A program made the translations under genes and the position numbers. From positions 149,760-204,177 of the forward strand of contig NZ_JAGGPS010000026.1 of assembly GCF_018613725.1 (NCBI RefSeq): DNA of 54,418 nucleotides, read 5' to 3'. Each line of letters begins with the position of its first letter. The stretch's first letter is position 1. The notes under the pieces were generated by a model. The model ran no database searches, was not told where the DNA came from, and worked only from the letters and a program-made list of their open reading frames with translations. The DNA comes from Hymenobacter sp. ISL-91. GTDB lineage: Bacteria; Bacteroidota; Bacteroidia; Cytophagales; Hymenobacteraceae. This document shows positions 50,592-54,418 of this stretch, in pieces.

Positions 50592-51695
50592 ATGGCTGCC
50601 GTTACCGCTGATTTTAGTATTGATGTGCTCGTCATCGGGGCCGGCCAGAGCGGGCTGGCGGTGGGCTACTACTTGCGGCGGGCGGGGCTGAACTTCGTGC
50701 TGCTCGACGACCAGCCAGCTCCCGGCGGGGCCTGGTTGCACGGCTGGAACTCGCTCCGGCTGTTCTCGCCGGCCGATGCCAGCTCCCTGCCCGGCTGGCT
50801 TATGCCCCGCCCATCCGCCGCCGACAGTAGCTTCCCCACCCGCGACGCGGTGCTTGACTACCTCACCCGCTACGAGCAACGCTACGAACTGCCGGTGCGC
50901 CGGCCCGTGCGCGTGGCCGCCGTGCGCCTGGCGGCGGCGGGCCGTGTAGGCGGGTTTGTGGTGGAAACCGACTCTAGTACCTATCAGGCGAGGGTCGTGG
51001 TATGCGCAACGGGCAGTTGGCGCAACCCCTTTGTGCCAACCTACCCCGGCCAGGCTAGTTTTGGCGGCGTGCAGCTGCATTCGGGCCGGTACCAGCAGGC
51101 GGCCCCGTTTGCCGGGCAACGGGTGCTGGTGGTGGGCGGCGGCAACTCCGGGGCCCAGGTACTGGCCGAAGTTTCGCAAGTAGCTCGCACCACTTGGATT
51201 ACTCAGCAAGAACCCCGCTTTCTGCCCGATGACGTGGATGGCCGGGTGCTTTTCACCCAGGCCACCCAGCGCTACCACGCCCAGGCCGGCGAAGCGGCGG
51301 CCCCGCCGCCCACGCTCGGCGACATCGTGATGGTGCCGCCCGTGAAGGAAGCCCGCAACCGGGGCGCGCTGGGCAGTGTGCGGCCATTCGGGCGGTTCAC
51401 GCCCACGGGTGTGGTGTGGGCCGACGGGCGCGAGCAGGCCGTAGACGCGGTTATCTGGTGCACCGGTTTCCGGCCCGCACTGGCGTTTCTGGCCGCCCTG
51501 GGCATACTGCAGCCCAACGGCCAAGTGGCTACCACGGGCACCCGCGCCACCACCGTGCCCGGTCTGTGGCTGGTGGGCTATGGCACCTGGACGGGTTTTG
51601 CGTCGGCCACGCTCATCGGCGTAGGCCGCTCGGCCCGCACTGCCGTGGATGAAATCAAGGAGTTCCTAGCCCTCCGCCAAGCGTCGACTAAATAG
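50592..51695 (+). CDS. arsO: ArsO-like FAD/NAD(P) oxidoreductase
   Basis: A 367-residue flavoprotein of the class B monooxygenase type. The first dinucleotide motif is [19 protein letters not shown] (FAD), the second [17 protein letters not shown] (NADPH). VIWCTGFRP is the family's ATGxxxxP/D-like end motif. ArsO proteins in ars operons of many bacteria are annotated as putative flavin-containing monooxygenases; the exact reaction is not settled. Being five bases after arsC is the main support for an arsenic role here. Other possibilities include trivalent organoarsenical oxidation or general detoxification. Confidence 0.82.
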   Translation: MAAVTADFSIDVLVIGAGQSGLAVGYYLRRAGLNFVLLDDQPAPGGAWLHGWNSLRLFSPADASSLPGWLMPRPSAADSSFPTRDAVLDYLTRYEQRYELPVRRPVRVAAVRLAAAGRVGGFVVETDSSTYQARVVVCATGSWRNPFVPTYPGQASFGGVQLHSGRYQQAAPFAGQRVLVVGGGNSGAQVLAEVSQVARTTWITQQEPRFLPDDVDGRVLFTQATQRYHAQAGEAAAPPPTLGDIVMVPPVKEARNRGALGSVRPFGRFTPTGVVWADGREQAVDAVIWCTGFRPALAFLAALGILQPNGQVATTGTRATTVPGLWLVGYGTWTGFASATLIGVGRSARTAVDEIKEFLALRQASTK

Positions 51696-51740
51696 GCCAG
51701 TCGGTGTCTTTGGGCCGGATTCTGGAAGTGAGTCTATTGA

Positions 51741-51856
51741 GAAAGCACAAGGCGGTCATGCTAAGCTTGCCGAAGCATCTCTACCGCTTCGTTGAATAAC
51801 TGCTACGAAGCGGTAGAGATGCTTCGGCAAGCTCAGCATGACCGCCTTGTGCTTTC
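51741..51856. repeat. REP-like palindrome F, 51-bp arms
   Basis: Arms 51741-51791 and 51806-51856 match with one mismatch over 51 bases around a 14-base loop (TTGAATAACTGCTA). They contain GGTCATGCTAAGCTTGCCGA. The flanking TTTGAAACAGCTTC resembles the end of palindrome E. It lies between convergent arsO and the TonB receptor gene. Confidence 0.92.
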
Positions 51857-51875
51857 GACCTTTGAAACAGCTTCT

Positions 51876-54320
51876 CTAAAACTCCACGATAAAGCCAATG
51901 GTGGGCAGTACGGTGGTGCCGGTGTTATCAAGCAGCACCGGAATACCATTGCTGCCGTCGGGGCGCAGGGGCTGGCCGTCGGCAGACACGAACTCGCTGT
52001 TGTCGGGCGTGCGCTGGAAGACGTAGCTGGGGGTGGCCGGCGACTTCAGGGCCAGCGCGTTCTGCACATCCACGTAGAAATCGAAGGTGAGGCGGCGCAG
52101 GTTTATTTTCTTGTCGAGCCGGAAATCGAGCTGCTGGAAGGTGCCCAGGCGTTGGGTGTTCAGGCGGCCATAGTCGAGCACGCCCTGGCCCACAGTGAGG
52201 TAGTTGGCCCGGGAGGCGGCGTTGTCGAAGGGCGTGTAGGGCGCGCCGCCCGCCAGCCGGTACTTCAAACCCAGCTCCCAGCCCCGCCCAAATTTGCGGC
52301 CCAGCAGCGCCGAGGCCAGGTGGCGGGTGTCCCAGGCCGAGGGCTTGTAGCGGCCATCGGCCCCGGTAAACTCGCTGTTGAACAGCGTGTAGGAGGCCAC
52401 CGCGTAGAGGTTGCGGGTGAGCTGCTGCTGAAAAAACAGCTCGCCCCCGAAGGCCCGGCCCCGGCCGGTGCTCGTCACGGCCTCGTTGCCCAGGGCGATA
52501 AAGTCGCCGCCCAGGTTGGCCAGCGAGATGCCGTCGCGCACGTTTACCGGGTAGTGGTCGTACTGCTTCCAGAAACCTTCCAAAGTGAGGCGGCGGCTGG
52601 GGCCGGGCAGAAACTCCAGGCCCGCCACGTAGTGCGTGCTGCCAATATAGCGGTTGGATTGGTTCACTAGCCGGCCGGCGTTGTCGCGGAAGCCGAGCAA
52701 GGTGGAGGGCGGAATTTTGTAGTAGCGGCCCACGCTGGCGTTCAGGTTCCAGCGCGGCGTGAGGGCGTAGGTGGCCGAAATACGGGGCGAAACGGTGCGC
52801 AGCAAATTGGCCCCGCCGTCGGTGAAGCTGTTGCCATCGGTGCGCACCCCGGCCGAGAGCGTGAGCCGGTCGGCCGCCAAGAACGAGCGGGTGAGCTGGG
52901 CAAAGGCGCCGAAACGGGCGAAGTCGAGGCTGGAGTTGAAATTGACCGTAACGGCTGGCTGCTGCTCGGTGCCATCGGGGGCCAGCACGGCCTGGCGCAG
53001 GCGGTTGAAAAAGCGGTTGTCGTAGTGAATCAACTGGCCCACGGCCCCGTAGGCGTAGCGCCAGCGGCCGGCGCTGCGGTTCACATCAAGGCGCAGCTTG
53101 TTCTCGGTTTCACCCGAGCGGGTCAGCAGCACCCGCTTGCTTTCATCGCCCCGGTTGGCCGAGCCGCCCTCAAAAAAATCGACCTGATTGCTTAGCTGAG
53201 TGCGGCTGAGGGCCAGGTTGAGGTAGCCCCGCGGCAGCAGCTGGCGCAAACTCAAACCCACAGTGTAGTTCCATTGGTCAATGGTGGGCGTGTTGCGGAT
53301 GATGTAGGCCTTCTCGGGCGTGGTGGAGCGCGGTACGGCCACCTCGAAATGGTCGAGGGCGCCCAGCCCCAGGGCGGTGAGGGTGGTTTTGGGGCCCAGC
53401 TTCGAAGTTATTTTGAACTGCGAATCCCAGTAGTCGGGGCGGATGGGCAGGTCAATCAGCTTGAACAACACCTGCAGGTAGGAGCGGCGCACGGAGGCCA
53501 GAAACGTGGTGTTGGGCGCCAGCGGGCCTTCCAGGGTGCCCGCCACCTCGGTGCCGCTCAGCCGGATGTTGCCCTGCACCCGGTCGGGGTTGCCCTCGCG
53601 CTGCCGGAACTGCAGCACGCTGCTGAGCACGTTGTCGTAGCGGGCCTCGAAGGCCGAGGTGCTCAGTGTCACCTCGTCGATAAAGCTCACGTTGAGCATG
53701 CCGGCCGGCCCGCCGGCGCTGCCCTGGGTTTGGAAATGGTTGATAACCGGCACCTCAATGCCGTCGAGGTAGTACACGTTTTCGTTGGGCGCCCCGCCCC
53801 GGATGATGATATCGTTGCGGAAGCCGGCGGTGCCGCCCGTGCCGCCGCCGCCCACGCCGGGCAGCACCTGCACCACCTTCGAAATATCGAAGTTGCCGCC
53901 CGGGTTGCTCTTGATTTCCTGGGCGCTCAGCCGCTGCACGCTCAGCGGCGTTTCGGCCGTCGCCACCCGAATGGCCCGGCTGGCCACTACGTTCACCTCG
54001 CCCAGCTGCTGCTGGCCGGACACCAGCTCCAGGCCCACAATGTTGGCGTTGCCGCTGGTGATAACCACGTTGGCGCGCAGCAGCGGCTCGTAGCCGATAA
54101 ACGAAGCCCGCACGTTGTAGCTGCCGGTCGGAATATTGGCCAGCCGGAAACGGCCCTGCTCATCAGCAGCCGTGCCCAGGCTACTGCCTTCCAGCGTAAC
54201 CGTGGCGCCCGGCACCGGCTGCTGGGTGGCCCGGTCGCGCACCGTGCCGCTGAGCACGCCTGTCTGGGCCCAGCTGATGAGCGGCAGCAGCCACAGCAGC
54301 AAAATGGAGAGAAAGCGCAT
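51876..54320 (-). CDS. TonB-dependent receptor with CarboxypepD_reg-like domain
   Basis: An 814-residue outer-membrane receptor. The signal peptide MRFLSILLLWLLPLISWAQ is followed by a CarboxypepD_reg-like domain (about 20-105: GTVRDRATQQPVPGATVTLEGSSLGTAADEQGRFRLANIPTGSYNVRASFIGYEP), then the plug (about 120-235: NPGGNFDISKVVQVLPGVGGGG...FRNDIIIRGGAPNENVYYLDGIEVPVINHF), then a 22-stranded barrel. The last residues GFIVEF form the C-terminal beta signal. No SusD partner is adjacent, so it is probably a siderophore- or metal-type receptor, not a glycan SusCD pair. A CGAAGCT palindrome sits in its promoter region (54345-54398). Confidence 0.94.
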   Translation of the reverse strand: MRFLSILLLWLLPLISWAQTGVLSGTVRDRATQQPVPGATVTLEGSSLGTAADEQGRFRLANIPTGSYNVRASFIGYEPLLRANVVITSGNANIVGLELVSGQQQLGEVNVVASRAIRVATAETPLSVQRLSAQEIKSNPGGNFDISKVVQVLPGVGGGGTGGTAGFRNDIIIRGGAPNENVYYLDGIEVPVINHFQTQGSAGGPAGMLNVSFIDEVTLSTSAFEARYDNVLSSVLQFRQREGNPDRVQGNIRLSGTEVAGTLEGPLAPNTTFLASVRRSYLQVLFKLIDLPIRPDYWDSQFKITSKLGPKTTLTALGLGALDHFEVAVPRSTTPEKAYIIRNTPTIDQWNYTVGLSLRQLLPRGYLNLALSRTQLSNQVDFFEGGSANRGDESKRVLLTRSGETENKLRLDVNRSAGRWRYAYGAVGQLIHYDNRFFNRLRQAVLAPDGTEQQPAVTVNFNSSLDFARFGAFAQLTRSFLAADRLTLSAGVRTDGNSFTDGGANLLRTVSPRISATYALTPRWNLNASVGRYYKIPPSTLLGFRDNAGRLVNQSNRYIGSTHYVAGLEFLPGPSRRLTLEGFWKQYDHYPVNVRDGISLANLGGDFIALGNEAVTSTGRGRAFGGELFFQQQLTRNLYAVASYTLFNSEFTGADGRYKPSAWDTRHLASALLGRKFGRGWELGLKYRLAGGAPYTPFDNAASRANYLTVGQGVLDYGRLNTQRLGTFQQLDFRLDKKINLRRLTFDFYVDVQNALALKSPATPSYVFQRTPDNSEFVSADGQPLRPDGSNGIPVLLDNTGTTVLPTIGFIVEF

Positions 54321-54344
54321 AAGTAGTTGAATTTCAGGGATAAA

Positions 54345-54398
54345 AGGTAGGACAGCCTTAGTGCGAAGCTGAAGCTTAGCGCTACGGCTGTCCTACCT
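54345..54398. repeat. Palindrome in the TonB-receptor upstream region
   Basis: AGGTAGGACAGCC (54345-54357) and GGCTGTCCTACCT (54386-54398) are perfect inverted arms around TGCGAAGCTGAAGCTTAGCG. A TACCTTTT word on the minus strand, a possible -7 box of the receptor, overlaps the arm nearer the gene. Confidence 0.78.
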
Positions 54399-54418
54399 CA
54401 GCTCTGTAATTAACCCAA

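Noticed and set aside
51876..54320. SusCD glycan-utilisation locus
   Set aside because: The receptor has no adjacent SusD gene or glycoside hydrolases, so a polysaccharide locus is not supported.

Overview
The window reads as chromosomal DNA of a GC-rich member of the Bacteroidota, most likely a Hymenobacter-like bacterium (Cytophagales). The indications are a PorX-type regulator of type IX secretion, a CarboxypepD_reg-like TonB-dependent receptor, DUF6428 and FdtA-type cupin genes, a Bacteroidota promoter (TTTG-N19-TACCTTTG) ahead of tsaE, and several families of intergenic palindromes with cores such as GTCATnCTGAGC...GCGAAGnATCT. The genus call is inference. No tRNA, rRNA, CRISPR array, complete insertion sequence or prophage was seen.

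Layout. 1-7.4 kb: an HD-domain phosphohydrolase, porX, two tandem miniature TonB-plug-like secreted proteins, a PLP aminotransferase, tsaE and an alanine-dehydrogenase-like gene. 7.4-14.7 kb: small accessory genes, namely a secreted hypothetical, an FdtA-like cupin, a flavin-reductase-fold protein, an SPFH protein overlapping an NAD-kinase-fold protein, an M28 peptidase, a DUF2490-like barrel, an unknown protein and a stand-alone InsA-like zinc-ribbon/HTH protein. 14.8-25.7 kb: what looks like a short-chain-carboxylate module on one strand. It holds an OprP-like porin, an MHS-family symporter, a two-helix membrane protein, an SLC5-STAC-histidine kinase (CbrA/CrbS type), a receiver-only response regulator, a propionyl-CoA-synthetase-like enzyme and acetyl-CoA synthetase. 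25.9-29.6 kb (minus): two tandem-domain universal stress proteins followed by an atypical pyruvate kinase.

30.1-36.0 kb: a membrane-anchored hypothetical with a zinc alcohol dehydrogenase, fumarylacetoacetase, a DUF2809 gene whose start is blocked by an in-frame stop, an MpaB-family (DUF2236) protein and an aldo/keto reductase. 36.1-40.5 kb: divergent secreted peptidases (S41-like and a HEVGH zinc metalloprotease). 40.7-46.8 kb (minus): a complete RND tripartite efflux operon, with a perfect 37-bp hairpin between adaptor and pump genes. 47.3 kb: an Imm51-like orphan. 47.8-51.7 kb: an arsenic-resistance cluster (arsR, DUF6428, ACR3 pump, arsC, ArsO-like flavoprotein) preceded by a double palindromic operator. 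51.9-54.3 kb (minus): a TonB-dependent receptor.

The strongest leads are the SPFH/NAD-kinase-fold pair, the receiver-only variant of the CrbS-type acetate system, the stress-protein/pyruvate-kinase operon, the twin mini-plug proteins, the leaderless-looking tsaE promoter, the ars double operator with Cys-tailed ArsR and DUF6428, and an orphan plus-strand terminator at 32.05 kb. None is proven new. Homology statements come from reading motifs, not from searches.
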